From Siphonodentalium dalli (lineage: Eukaryota > Mollusca > Scaphopoda > Gadilida > Siphonodentaliidae), in assembly GCA_032622095.1 (NCBI GenBank), contig CP136068.1:149555365-149619364 (forward strand): 64,000 bases of DNA, read 5' to 3'. This document shows positions 8,481-20,727 of this stretch, piece after piece. Each line of letters starts with the position of its first letter. Positions within the stretch are counted from its first letter, which is position 1. Under the pieces are notes generated by a model. The model saw nothing but the letters and a program-made list of their open reading frames with translations, was not told the origin of the DNA and ran no database searches. A program made the translations under genes and the position numbers.

Positions 8481-10470
8481 ACGGTATTGCCTTGCTCTTC
8501 ATTTAGACCGTCTGGATTTGGCGGGGAAAATAGGTGCAATATATCTTATCTCATATAGCGGAACAGCCAGGGAGAATAAACATTTAGGTGGTATATTCGG
8601 GTCCGAATCACTCTTCCCATTAGGAATACGCGTTTTAAAAAAAATTATAACGCTGGACTGAAAAAAAAACAACCTCTGTTTATACATCATCGTGTATGGT
8701 GTTTACCAATATATGGGCAGTATATCTCCGCAGGGAAAGCGCGGACACAACTTTTGATGCCGGTGGGCAGTAGAGAATATCGAGGTGTGCATACGGGTCC
8801 AATTATCGATACTCTGCTCCTTATAATTTTCGAGATAATATAATGACATTTTTCAGACAAAGGGAGATCACTCCGCGGGGAAAACGCGGACAATAGTCTT
8901 AATACGACTATGAGTTGAAGCTCATTATCTCCAATATACGTACAGTTATTGAATGTGCTAATCCTTATATTTTCAGATATTAAAACGTGAAAATTGTTAA
9001 GAATAATAATAGAGAAAGATAATCGTAAAAGGGAGATAACTCCGTGAAGAAACCTTGGGCCGAACTCGGAATACCATCATTTTGAGTAGCCCTTATATGC
9101 CTACATTCCATAGTGATTTCGCGTTCTTATTCCTATTAGTTTCTGATGTCAACACGACCGCAGTAGAAAACAATATTCTTCCTTGGTTACACCATGGAAG
9201 TATAATAGATAAAATATTGAGCTGAAAGAATCGCATTTTATGAACATAAAATGTTAAGTAATGAGATTATATGTTGTCCTGACAGGTGTATTTTCATCTG
9301 AAGTGTTTGAAATTGATCCCACCCCTGTCGCGAAACTAGGTGACGCATTAGGAAATTGTCAACCCGGCTCACAATGCTAAATTGAGGGCCCGTAACTTTG
9401 TTATTTCCAATGGATTTTGTGTAGTTGCGTGGATAGATTGTGCATATTTGCCATCGATGAAGTGTAGGAGATTCCACAGTGACACGATTGAAACGTACGG
9501 AATTCCGAATAACCACTATGATATGGCGAAGGAAACATTCTTTGACAGGACACTCTATTAAAATAATCTTTGTCAATCGTGGAAGCTTCAAATAAACCAT
9601 AAGTCATAAGACATCAGAAAATACTTTTTCTCTAACAGTCTGTTGGGGTGGAACAACTTATCTAGTTATGTGGTAGTTATGTGGATATATCGGACATGTA
9701 ATGTGCGTGGATAAAATGCGATGTGTATTTTCCACCTTAACAAAACAATGGGAAATTCGATTGACTATTCGATTTAATTTGAAGGAATGAAACTGCGATT
9801 ATCATGTCACAGGTGGACAATGTATAATATTGTACAAAATAAGAACGCCAATTGGTTCTAATCCAAACAGGGCAACTAGACGTTCTAATGTGGAGTGAAG
9901 ATGAGAAAACGTCATGCATGATAATAGGTCGGTCGACATTAATAAAATACTGATAATAGGACAGTTCTATGAGAACATTGGTACTAATGATGTTGCCGGC
10001 ATGTTAACCAACTCGAAATGATGTTACCAGAATCCAAGAAATACACGTGAATGACCCATACTAAGCAAACTGAAAACAACACATCAATGTTTTTCTCTTT
10101 GTGAGGGGGATTAAACGTTATCCCTTTCTATACTAAAAAAGACGAATAGTTCCCATCTAGGAAATGTTCAGATAATAGATACATTTGAGCTTATTATCTG
10201 AACATGTTACACAATGAATATGAATTGTTCTGCTCTTATATTATCTGTTTTGTATGTATGTGATATGCTGCTATTGCCTGAACGCCCATCCAAATGAATA
10301 ATAGACCATTCCAATGCACATGCTTATAACTGAACGGGGGAATCCATTTAGTGTAGAAAGGGTTAAGCTGGATGTAAATTTCTAAACCTACAAATATGCA
10401 ATGTCAGCCTATGAGCCCAGGTTAACATGTCATTAGAATGTGGGCGAACGATGTTGAAATGGATTAATCA
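8481..10470. other. Probable 3' part or intron of the IgSF gene; no exon recognised
   Basis: I cannot find a supported cytoplasmic-tail exon here, although the transmembrane exon upstream ends in a splice donor and requires one further along the minus strand. The open frame 9238-9600 (minus) has no recognisable motif. Three phrases of the type 'gggagat(a/c)actccg' at 8735-9045 resemble short repeats common in molluscan genomes. A 12-bp inverted repeat (tgttcagataat) surrounds 10170-10205. Confidence 0.4.
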
Positions 10471-10476
10471 ACTCAC

Positions 10477-10590
10477 TTTCACATAGTTGACGGTAGCATA
10501 GTATCCCAAGAAGCGTTGGAACGGCCGCGAAGAACAAGATGCCAACAACAATCCCGGCGAGTTCCGCTGTAGTGAGATGAATCGTGGTCC
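10477..10590 (-). CDS. Transmembrane exon of an immunoglobulin-superfamily receptor
   Basis: A 114-bp exon with a clean acceptor (gctctcag, minus strand) and donor (gtgagt at 10471-10476). Read in phase 1 it gives a short extracellular stalk TTIHLTTAE, a single membrane span LAGIVVGILFFAAVPTLLG, and then ILCYRQLCE, a short Cys/Arg/Gln stretch on the cytoplasmic side. Both ends are phase 1, so it joins directly to the Ig exon at 11713-11970, which also ends in phase 1. The hydrophobic block and the exon signals are visible; the assignment to one gene with the Ig exons is inferred from strand, order and phase. It would anchor the protein in the plasma membrane. The gene name cannot be given. 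Confidence 0.75.
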
Positions 10591-10599
10591 CTGAGAGCA

Positions 10600-11706
10600 T
10601 TTGAAAAAGATAAGCATTGTACTCACTGATAAATTTGACTGCACGATTGGGAACATACTTGCATAAGTCATTACCCTGCTATGTCATCACAAGTTTCAAC
10701 ATACGTTGACGGTCCAGCCAAACATTGTCCTAATGGGCATTTGTGGTCGTCCAGCTGCTAGCTGAATGGCAACTTTATTAGGTGATATGGGCCTGCAATC
10801 AAGCTACCCGGTAACAGGCGGACCAAGTAGACTAACTTTGTAACGATTGAAGACCGCGGTTTCAGAAAAACCGATTCATCATCCCAGGTCTAGCCTCCGG
10901 AATCCTCGTTTTGCTGGACAATTGAATAATACTGTTACTTGCCGTATTAAGGTTATACAAGGCAATATAATAATCACAAATGAGAAAGCAAGTATCCCGA
11001 TGGACTTTACAGATGTGAGCGCTTCTCGCGTATAGTATACATTTTCACTCAAAATATGGTGGTTATCTTAAATGCCGATATCTACTTTCGACGAATGCAT
11101 AGATCGGCTGTTGTGAGTGGCTTAATTTGGAAGAACTAATAATGTAAAACATAACCAGAGTCAGAATAAGCATCTCGGAAATGTTGACCCGACAAGTACT
11201 AACGTCATGATATTTCCAATGCAATTCCAAGTTATATGGCAGGGGTTTTCCCCCAGTATGATGTCATATTATATAAATAAAATAGATTAAATAGCGGACA
11301 TGAAAGTGTTACAACACTTTCTTGACAACTAAAGTAACCCTAAAAGGACGGAAAACATTTTCGTCCCTTGTCATATTCTCTAAGGTCTATCACACACAAG
11401 TTGACATTAAAACTATTTAATGCCTAACACTGCTCACATAAGCTATGCCCAGTCGTTATACAAAACAATTACATATTGGAAGTCATCCAATATCATGTCT
11501 GCTACATTAAATGTACACCTAGAAAAATTCAAGACCAAGCCACTTAAATGTTTACACCTAGGTAACGTACTATATGATTTCCATTCAGATAAGACTCATT
11601 AGTATGTATGCACATGTATTTCAAGTATGTGTCGACGTATTGTGATCCACACACAGTAAAACAAATTAATTTGTGGCTTGAGGACTGAGCCGATTTGAAG
11701 AGGATT
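10600..11706. other. Intron of the IgSF gene
   Basis: The intron between the Ig exon and the transmembrane exon (minus strand). No gene or repeat in it is supported. Confidence 0.55.
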
Positions 11707-11712
11707 ACTTAC

Positions 11713-11970
11713 GATGTTCGATTACGTTCACGACATTTGTTTTAGTCGTTATTCCTCCATTCTCGACCTCACATGCATACACTCCGTCCACTGATACACT
11801 GAGATCCGATGATGTCTCGCCTGCAATGTCTTCGCCATTTCGCGTCCATTGGAAGGTGTAGCTATCTGGTGATCCTGGTTCTTTCACAACTACGGCCATT
11901 GTCACAATTTGTTGGATGTTTGTTACAACGACAAGTGGTCCAACTGGCTTTATTTCAACAGTTGGTGGCC
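11713..11970 (-). CDS. Immunoglobulin-domain exon lacking the first cysteine
   Basis: A 258-bp (86-codon) exon bounded by an acceptor (tcaaatacag) and a strong donor (gtaagt at 11707-11712), with phase 1 at both ends, the usual layout of an exon holding one Ig domain. The translation begins PPTVEIKPVGPLVVV, has the core tryptophan in YTFQWTRNGEDIAG, the strand E-F block LSVSVDGVYACEV, and ends TTKTNVVNVIEH. The second core cysteine (YACEV) is present, but the B-strand position expected to hold the first one reads VTMAVVV, so the usual disulphide cannot form. It precedes the transmembrane exon and is probably the membrane-proximal Ig domain. A foldback sequence sits about 30 bp upstream of the acceptor, in the intron. 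What the receptor binds cannot be said. Confidence 0.8.
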
Positions 11971-12001
11971 CTGTATTTGATAAATAGAGTGTCTACAACG
12001 A

Positions 12002-12124
12002 GTCCACAGTTTATAGCGGAATTTACAAAACGAGTCCAGTAAATTAGGTGTGGACTGAGCCTTTGGCGAGGTCCAGACCTAATTTATTGAAAGAGTTTTG
12101 TAAATTTCGCTATAAACTGGGGAC
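12002..12124. repeat. Foldback (hairpin) element in an IgSF intron
   Basis: Two arms of about 45 bp pair nearly perfectly: GTCC(A/C)CAGTTTATAGCG begins each arm, followed by aatttacaaaac and a shared taaattaggt. The loop is about 25 bp. It is the size of a small MITE. No target duplication was resolved. Confidence 0.7.
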
Positions 12125-12129
12125 GAGTG

Positions 12130-12590
12130 TAACGAAGTTACCTGTTCGTTACCTGTTCCCACGAACTTACCTGTTCCCACGAAGCTACACCTGTTCGTGA
12201 CTCTACCTGATGGATTTGCACGGAACTTTAGTTATTGTTGGAAGATTACTGTTTACTAATCTGTCATGCCCTTATGGCTGCATATCATGCCCTTATGGTT
12301 ATAAGTAGGGACTATATTGTACCTTATTTTAAGTATCGTAGATTTAATCTACTAGTACTAATTAGTACTAGTGATTTAATCTATTATTAATTCAGTATAA
12401 TTTTATTAGGTTTCGGTTCCTTGCTAATGAGTTGACTTCTTGCCAACACAGTAGCAACTTAAGCCCCGGACCAGTACAGGTCTGGGAGAAGCACATTTTC
12501 TAGCAACCAGATAGTTTCTCAGATCCACGTTTGTTATATCCGCGATACTGCCGTGCTGTTTATAGTTGTTCATACTTATTAAAGGGTTAC
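12130..12590. other. Intronic DNA
   Basis: Short local duplications ('cgttacctgttcccacgaa' variants near 12140-12190; 'catgcccttatgg' twice near 12270-12300) but no gene. Confidence 0.45.
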
Positions 12591-12592
12591 GT

Positions 12593-12836
12593 AGCGTTTT
12601 TCCGAAGACCCATAACTCCGAAGGTCAGATTCTCCGAAGGTCAGATTCTCCGACGCCCCGATTCTCCGAAAGCCCATAACTCCAAAGTCCCGATTCTCCG
12701 AAATCCCATAACTCCGAAGACCCATAACTCCGAAAGCCCATAACTCCGAAGGCCTATAACTCCGAACGCCCATATCTCCGAAGGTCTATAACTCCGAAGG
12801 GCCGATTCTCCGAAGGTCCGATTCTCCGAAGATCAT
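12593..12836. repeat. Minisatellite arm of the foldback element
   Basis: About a dozen units of roughly 18-20 bp built on ctccgaag, with two variant spacers (cccataa and ggtcagatt). It is the mirror image of 21164-21427. Confidence 0.85.
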
Positions 12837-12866
12837 GTTTTATCGCTTATTAAATAGTGTACAGTC

Positions 12867-13153
12867 CAGTGGCGGGGTCAATGGGGCCCTAGGGAAGACC
12901 GCCCCCAAAAAACATGTCAAATGTCATGTAAACGTCAGGAAATCCCTCCTAGGCATTCAAATATTCACAGTGTTCCTGCCCAGGGGAGCCCCCGGACCAA
13001 CGATTGGGGGCGACCCCTCCCATGTATGCGCTCCCCAAATCAGGCCTTCGTGATATGCTTTCGGCATATCATATGCATGATATATCCCCCACATATCCCC
13101 CACATATGCTAATTAATGTGCACCCCTAAATGGGAACCTTGGCTCCGCCACTG
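12867..13153 (+). mobile_element. CAGTGGCG-type MITE, copy 1
   Basis: 287 bp, beginning CAGTGGCGGGGTC and ending GGCTCCGCCACTG. These termini resemble hAT-like non-autonomous elements found in many animals. It contains an internal block acatgtcaaatgtcatgt shared with copy 2. Flanks gtgtacag and gtgtgcac are only roughly alike, so a target duplication is not proven. Confidence 0.65.
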
Positions 13154-13304
13154 GTGTGCACCGGGTATATTATAACGAAACGCTGCAAGAATGTCAGAGT
13201 AGCCTAACATGCACAGGGGCGACAAGTTATTCCCCGTTCACCCCTGTACATTTTACTCTGGCACCTCATGGGCCAACGTAACGTTATAGTATCTGGTGTA
13301 TAGT

Positions 13305-13496
13305 CAGTGGCGGGCCAGGATTCCCATTTAGGTGGGGGCAGTAGGAAAAGTTTGAATATTTTGATGCCCCATGAACGATTTCCGGGCGTTTACATGACAT
13401 TGGACATGTTTTGGTAGGGGCCCATATTGTCTGAAATAGCAAGTAGAGGTTTAATGGGGGCAGTGGGAATTTTGGGACCCCTTGGCTTCGCCACTG
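13305..13496 (-). mobile_element. CAGTGGCG-type MITE, copy 2 (inverted, shorter)
   Basis: 192 bp between CAGTGGCGGGCCAGG and TTGGCTTCGCCACTG. It is the reverse complement of copy 1 over most of its length and occupies the matching place in the other arm of the palindrome, but lacks an internal part of copy 1. Confidence 0.65.
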
Positions 13497-13571
13497 GACT
13501 GTACACTATTTAGTAAACGATAATACCCCGATAAAACAAAATCTTCGGAGAATCGGACCTTCGGAGAATCG

Positions 13572-14003
13572 TGTGAGATAACTACCCATTATAATCTCAC
13601 AACTTGATTCAAACTATACGAATGTCCCAATATATAAAACCCCAAACTCAGATATTCGTGTTCGGTTCTCGAAACCTCACACGTCTTATTCTCACCGAAG
13701 ATATACACACAATGAAGATGGCTCCCAAATATGGGCAAGGGAAATGCCCATAACGAAGGAACCAATCCCGATGTGTATTGCCAAACGCCTCATCTAATAT
13801 GCGTCCCAAATAGTATATAAGAGACAACCACATCCCATCACCTCATGCTTTTCCTATTCCACTTCCGAGCCTCTAATACGTAGAGGCTCGACTATTCTAA
13901 CACTAGGATCATCGATTGTCATATTTGTATACACTGCTTGTATCTTATTCACGACGTAATAAAGACTTGTACCTATATATATCTATGTGTCCATTACCTC
14001 ACA
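13572..14003 (+). repeat. 5' LTR of G2
   Basis: 432 bp, begins TGTGAGATAACTACCC and ends ATTACCTCACA. A TATA-like tatataagagac (about 13810) and a polyadenylation-like aataaag (about 13959) mark probable promoter and R/U5 positions. Confidence 0.92.
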
Positions 14004-14690
14004 TAGTATTAATGATGCTGTGAACAGTTCTGCGTCTCACTATACAGCTTGAAGTCTCAGCTACTAGACGACCATCGCCAAGATACATACAAGACGACTA
14101 CTGCCAAGATAGAGACTAGACGAACACTGCCAAGATACATACTAGACGACCACAGACAAGATACATACTAGACCAACGCATCAATCAACGGCCAACAAAC
14201 CATACAATCTCAACCACGACTCAACCACGGGAACACAGCCTGATGATATTGGCAGATCCGGTGATCACCAATATTCTCGCGTTTAGAATTATAGAAAATA
14301 CGACATCACTCACAGACACGTACAATTTCAACCACACTTCTCATACATAAATATCTCAAGTTTTCGCCACATGCTCGGACACAGCTTCTCCAACTATAAC
14401 CATCCAGTACGTCTTGAACAGAGTTGTATCAACCACAGCTAGATTACACCGTTAATCCAACAATAAACACTCACACGCTTTCGCAGACACAGACCCAGCC
14501 ACACACTACATGTTCTCCGCATATAAACATTCACACACGGTTCCGGACACACTTTGGTCACCCACAAACTCACATCTACAAAACATTCGTTAGCTCACCT
14601 ACTAGTTCCAGTATAGACATTCATCTCTACAGATTCGTGCACATCATTATTCTTGGAAATTGGGTGAGTGACCGTTCAATTTATCATTGC
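14004..14690 (+). other. Leader of G2, conserved with G1
   Basis: Shared ordered phrases include tagtatt(a/t)atg, gaacag/gagcagttct, cggccaacaaa, ccacgggaacacagcctga and gtatagacattcat. It ends in cttggaaattgggtgagtgacc, which looks like a splice donor and is also present in G1. Open frames here are not shared between the two elements and are not taken as genes. Confidence 0.7.
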
Positions 14691-15447
14691 TGCCACATAC
14701 ACTTTGCACACCCATTGAAAATCCAATTTCCACATTTCATCCATGCACACGCGTTGGAACAAAACAAAGACACTTTATTATACAACAATATACACTTACA
14801 CAACATTTAACCGCCAACAAAAAAAAATGTACATAAAAGCCGTACATATTGTGATAATTCGCGCTAAATACAATCCAAGAAAACAAATTATTCTCCATTA
14901 AACTCTTTTAATTATATCGAACCATACACCGCTCATCGACAACACGGGTGCACCATGCAAAAACAAACAATATAATTAACGCAAACCAGAAACGCTCTCC
15001 ATTTAAGCCATCGCATTAAAAACAGCTAACTTGCCACGTGCACACAACTAACACGCGAACTGGACTTCACTTTAATGTACTAAACAACCTTCCACGTGAT
15101 GCGCAACCTATACACGCATCATGTCATTCACAGGCAATAAAACACCACTCTGGTAGAAAACGGGCAACTTTTCACATTAAAATTAAATTTAATAAGGCGT
15201 ATTTCATATGAACTACGAATTAAATAAATACGAATTAGTTAAGTTATAATGCAACTTATGCAAGCTAACTTCAAAACAAAACATTCGGCAAACATTTCGC
15301 TGCCCATGAAACATAGCCGTATCATGCAGTTAGAATGCGATACGAGGCATTACATATCTAGATATCACTTATGGTAACTTCAATACCTCACAATCACTAA
15401 TTTTAGATAGTGTACATGATTTTTATTAGTATTATATAAAACAGGTT
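14691..15447 (+). other. Non-coding G2 interior, first part
   Basis: A/C-rich, G-poor, no recognised gene. Confidence 0.5.
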
Positions 15448-15936
15448 TTACAAAGGCAGACAAAACGACACATTCTCCCATCCCACCCCCTTAGACATAG
15501 AGACAGGCACCCTGTCATCTCGCGGCATGAATTTGCCGAAGAGCGAAATCTTGACCATGCCTGGTGCATGGTCAGTTAGCATATACATCCACCAGGGCAC
15601 TATCTCGCTTCCCAAAATTCAATTCTCGATAGTACAGGTGTACGTTGATGAGTCATCGTCGACGCTAACATCGAAGCAATTAAACTCAATTAGCATGTAA
15701 TATGACGACTGACACTCAGCGTCTTTGACCAATCGATCACGTGCGGCTCGTGCCAACCTGTCAATCGTGTGCCATCTCCGCGTCCATAACATTGATGGGT
15801 TTTCCATATGGCAAATGAAAATTATGGAAATCACGAACTCAGTTTGCGTCTTCATTGCTTCCAATATGCTTGACTCAATAATATAATCAGCGACACAGCA
15901 CACGCACATACATATCAAGCACAGTCCCGTATACAT
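15448..15936 (-). pseudogene. Antisense reading frame in G2, unknown product
   Basis: On the minus strand a 105-codon frame (15936 to 15619) starts with a signal-peptide-like MYTGLCLICMCVCCVADY and ends DDDSSTYTCTIEN at a TGA (15619-15621). The same frame then continues for 56 codons, ILGSEIVPWWMYMLTDHAP and on to NVSFCLPL, stopping at 15448. One stop in about 162 codons, normal-looking composition, and a base composition unlike the surrounding G-poor DNA suggest a coding history. A second hydrophobic run (EFVISIIFICHM) is present, and several cysteines. I do not recognise the family. It may be a host gene fragment captured by the retroelement, an antisense gene of the element family, or chance. 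The start codon is the first ATG of the frame and is not otherwise supported. Confidence 0.4.
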
Positions 15937-18065
15937 CTAGATGCCTCATCTATACATACCCCGACCCGAAAATTAAGTATTATCCCCCCCCCCCTCGCTG
16001 GGCCAGCACACACATCACCATTCTTATAAATTACTCAATTAAAATGACCATCGATGGCGAAATCAATTGTGCTAGTTTCTCGCTGACATATAAAGTTGCT
16101 TCCCCAATCGTAAAGTGAACATTTACCATTGATCATAGTTAAATGATATTTGTTATGGATTTATATCGCCCATTTTGTTGAAATTTTCCCCAAGCTTAGT
16201 AGAAGGTGACATTGCCCAGGTTGGCATAGCACCTGAGTAGTAACTTATCAGTAACCCATCAAATTCTGCCAACGAGAAATCTCCAAAAACAAATTTATTT
16301 CACTGCTCGCATAAATGTTTAAATATATAAAGCCGGACACACTAATTATCTATCATTCGTTCCGTAAGCTTTTCTCCCTCGTCATATACAGGGACCCGGC
16401 CAATTTAACATGCCGATGCTTTCAAGTATCATATTTCTCATTACATTCATAGCAATTAGTTACAAGTGCTAAATGGGTCTCACACAATCATGCAGAGAAT
16501 ACGTTCGAAACTCCATTTGATGCCAATGCAATCACGTGTTACCCATCAATTCACCACCAGGCTCCGTTTATGTCAGCGATTCGCTTCGAATGTTAAGGAA
16601 GTTACCCACAGACACACTGTACGATACAAACCCATAATGGCAGATCACGTGATCAATGCCGGAAATTACCCATTATAATTCAAGAATAGATACATTAACC
16701 CAAACGTTACCGTCTTCATACCCGAGGAATCATTGTAAAATCACATGGAAATTAATATTGATTCCCAAAATGGCTTACCCGATTTTATATTAATTAATTA
16801 ACCCTTTAACACTAGCATTTTTTAAAAATCACAAATATTACCTCCGACCAATATACAGGAAAACAAATAAAACTTTTAAACAAACATTAGCTAACTTATA
16901 TTTAAACGAACTAACCAGATACTGTTAGTCCTCAGCATATCTTCTATACAGTGTACCTACGATTATAGGACATTCATCAGTGTGCATTGAGACGCCATTT
17001 GCTCTTAAAAGCAAATCAAGGTCATTATAGACAGATCAACAATCCAATAATTCATTTATATTATTCATAAATATCTTCATAACTGACCAACCCGTGAATC
17101 AAACGGTTGGATACATGTATACACGAAGTTAAGAGTGTATACTCTACATATCATTTTAATATATACACGCCAACAATTTATTGGCATTAATGACATATTC
17201 ATAACTGATCAACCCCGTAATCAAACCATGACGCAAATATACGACGCTGCTAAAACGATTATAATATATGTATACACTAAGTCATAGTGTCTACTCACAT
17301 ATCACATTGACATATTTAATAATTATAGAGTATACAGTACTCATCTTCATGATAACAAAACTCGTTCTCATGATTATTAGGTCAATGCAATACGAGCGCA
17401 TATACTTTACGCCAGTCAGATGTCTGACAAATTGATCGTGTAAATATATATATATACTGATTGTGCTAAGGCACGACACACGATACCTTTACTCGCAATG
17501 TTCGAATAATAGCATAACAATAACGGTAGGATTATACACCTACCTCAAATCACTGCATCTCACCAACCATTCGCTAAAGCATTACCGCACCCCCTCCCTT
17601 ACGCCGATAATCGCGAAATTATGATTTCATTAGAAATCAATTCATAAGCGACGAATTATGCCCAAAACGAGACTGCAAAAATGTCAGACACAAGTACACA
17701 ATCATACAATGCGCACCAGTTAACTTCATACATTGAACACTATCAACCACCCATGAAAACACTTTCTATGCACTTAACGTGCTAATAATCACATACTCAC
17801 CTTATTTTTGCCACAACATAATCATTAGTCACATATCTCATAACGCGCAGCCCCCCACCCCCCCCCCCCCCCCCCATGCAAACATGTCAAATATCCCACG
17901 AACCTACTGCTACAATAGCGCTCTTTATATATTGGGCGCACTCACGTGCTATATATATTAAACACAATTATACGCGAAGTGCATCATATACATATATCAT
18001 CTCTATCACCAATAATAAAACACAACTTTAATATAACAAAACAAAAAAGACCCCTAAAAACCCGC
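15937..18065 (+). other. Non-coding G2 interior, second part
   Basis: No gene seen. It holds poly-C runs near 15984 and 17850-17875 and short tatata tracts. Confidence 0.5.
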
Positions 18066-18400
18066 AACAAAAACGCTCTTTAGTATAGAGCGATTGGTAC
18101 ATAAACCACGGCATTTCTCCCATCAACAACCCATTCCCCAATCCCTACCTCATTTTACGGACAGTTGTCCGACCTTATTTGAGGCCATGAAACCATAAAT
18201 ACCGCCACAAACGCTCTTTATTATAGAGCGATTGGTACATAAACCACGGCATATCTCACATCAACAACACTTTCCCCAATCCCTACCTCATTTTACGGAC
18301 ATTCGTCCGACCTTATTTGAGGTCATGACACCCTAAAACTGCCACTAAACACCTTTTATTATATGGCGTGTGGAATATTAACCACGGCATGCATCACCCA
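18066..18400 (+). repeat. ~138-bp tandem repeat in G2
   Basis: Two full copies and a third partial one. Each has a small hairpin (gctctttagtatagagc) and a second one (ggacagttgtcc / ggacattcgtcc), followed by gaccttatttgaggccatga. Confidence 0.8.
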
Positions 18401-18807
18401 GATATTCACTATTTCCCAATCCTAATATGAAAGTCCAAACGAAAGTTCCCCCCCCCCCCCCGCCCCCACAAAATTTTATTTCACCCGCTCTCAAGCAATA
18501 TCTCTTCGAGGCATCTACACACAATGTCCAATGATAAATTAACACACTAAACATCATCTAATAATCAGATTATAACTCAATACTAGCAAGTCCAGTGTGC
18601 ATCGGTGCACAGTGCACACAGGGCTAAACTTGCTTTCCTCAAACAACAAAAAATAAATACAATAAAAATATGTTACACAAGTATCATATCAATAAATAGG
18701 AATATTTCAACATAAACTAATAACATAAACAAACATTACCCAGCCAATTTATCTGCCTCATAACATAACCAAAACTATCCATAAAATATGGGCAAGGGAA
18801 ATGCCCA

Positions 18808-19345
18808 TAACGTACATGTTAACGGCCAATCAAGGCCTAATTAACTTAACATGTAATATATAACACTACAAACGTGTGTACACAGTTACCTATCAAATCC
18901 TCACATGCCATTCCCCATCCAATTCCCATGACACCCGAACGCCCTTCCACAAGAAAATCTCCAAATACAACGTACATGTTAACGGCCAATCAAGGCCTAA
19001 TTAACTTAACATGTAATCTATAACACACGACAAACGTGTGTACACAGTTACCCATCAAATCCTCATATGCCATTCCCCATGACACCCGAACGCCCTTCCA
19101 CAAGAAAATCTCCAAATACAACGTACATGTTAACGGCCAGTCAAGGCCTAATTAACTTAACATGTAACCTATATCACACGACAAACGTGTGTACACAGTT
19201 ACCCATCAAATCCTCATATACCATTCCCCATCCAATTCCCATGATACCCGAACGCCCTTCCACAAGAAAATCTCCAAATACAACGTACATGTTAACGGCC
19301 AATCAAGGCCCAGTTAACTTAACATGTATATAACACACAGTGCAC
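18808..19345 (+). repeat. ~150-bp tandem repeat in G2
   Basis: Four copies, the last shortened. Each contains tacatgttaa and ttaacatgta as a perfect 10-bp inverted pair about 23 bp apart, then cgtgtgtacacagttac and acacccgaacgcccttcc. Confidence 0.85.
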
Positions 19346-20710
19346 AATCGTGCATAAAAAATCCCAAATACATGTACAGAGCTAACTGAAGCTCACTCTT
19401 ACATACATGTAACGCGCAATACACGGACCCCACATGCATCTATATCGTGCATAAAACAAAAATCCAATACACGTGAACACGAAATTCACGTACAAACTTC
19501 ACCCAATACCGCCGCTTACCAAAATGTGCATATACAGTGCCAAAATAGGCTCACCATGTGCACTTTATCCCAAACGACACAAATATTGACAGTCCTTAAG
19601 CAATATTTATCATATTCTTCCCTACCCCATATATTATTGTCAAATATACTTGCCAATGATTAACTGTCATTAATAACATATTCATATACGCCCTATATCG
19701 GATCTTATAACTAAAATTAACACATGTCCAACATCAGTTCATACTACCATTACTATTCATTAAGGCCAAACGATGTATAGAACCCACGTATATAGAAGCA
19801 TCAAGTTTCTTCATCCAAATCCCACACACGTACAATCATCGAGTTGTTCCAATAGGACAACGGAATACAAATTTCCGATATAATTTGTCCAGGAACAAAA
19901 TATCACGTCACGAACACATTTTGTTCAAATATATCAATACAATTAAATAGGAACATACACTTACCATTCATATACAATGCTACCGATATAGATCACCATG
20001 CAATGATATTTTTTATTTATATAAAGGCATATCCCCCTGTACATATAAACACACGCAACTTCACATATACAGCCAGACTTATATGACTCATCACACATGG
20101 GTTCGATAAGACTAAAGGACGCGACATTCGTATCTAATATCAATAAAATTGAAAGCTACTAGCAAATGCCAATCAGTTCGGCTATCGTCGATATGATATA
20201 TGTCAAACACGCGCGCTCCAAATATATTTAATTATATATATACTTATATACTTCACCACATCATTTTCCATAAGGGGCATATTTCTACCCCAAATATCGT
20301 TACTGCGAAAATGTCTGAACAGCTGCAACAAAGCAACGCTATATTATGACACGATAGGCTGTGAAATATAAGCATCAAGAAACAGATCAATTAACATGCC
20401 ACGAGCACCATCTCATAAACACACGTGTTCTTAACAAGATGAATCACCAAACCAATACGCTACACTCCAGCCAAAAGGTCAACTTATAAAATTATAAATA
20501 TGTGCAAACATTTACAGCAATGGTAAAAACGAATTGTCTCTCATCATAATTTATTTCACCATTTTATTATTGAATGCATTGTTATTATATGTACGTCTAT
20601 TACCAATGTGCTACAATTTCAGCCTCATCCACATTACATGATCACCATTACCCCAGTTAGGTCCATAATTTTGATGTTACATAAGATTTTCCGCTGCGCT
20701 AAAAATCTTA
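19346..20710 (+). other. Non-coding G2 interior, third part
   Basis: No sense-strand pol text was recognised. Short open frames on either strand carry no motif. Confidence 0.45.
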
Positions 20711-20727
20711 CATGGGTAGGGGACATA
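20711..20727 (+). other. Polypurine tract of G2
   Basis: catgggtaggggacata lies directly before the right LTR, where the plus-strand primer is expected. Confidence 0.6.

Noticed and set aside
9238-9600. 120-codon minus-strand frame as a possible receptor tail
   Set aside because: No motif, no acceptor in the needed phase, and overlapping frames of similar length.
14424-14810. 128-codon His/Thr-rich frame in the G2 leader
   Set aside because: Not preserved in the related G1 leader; composition is explained by A/C-rich DNA.
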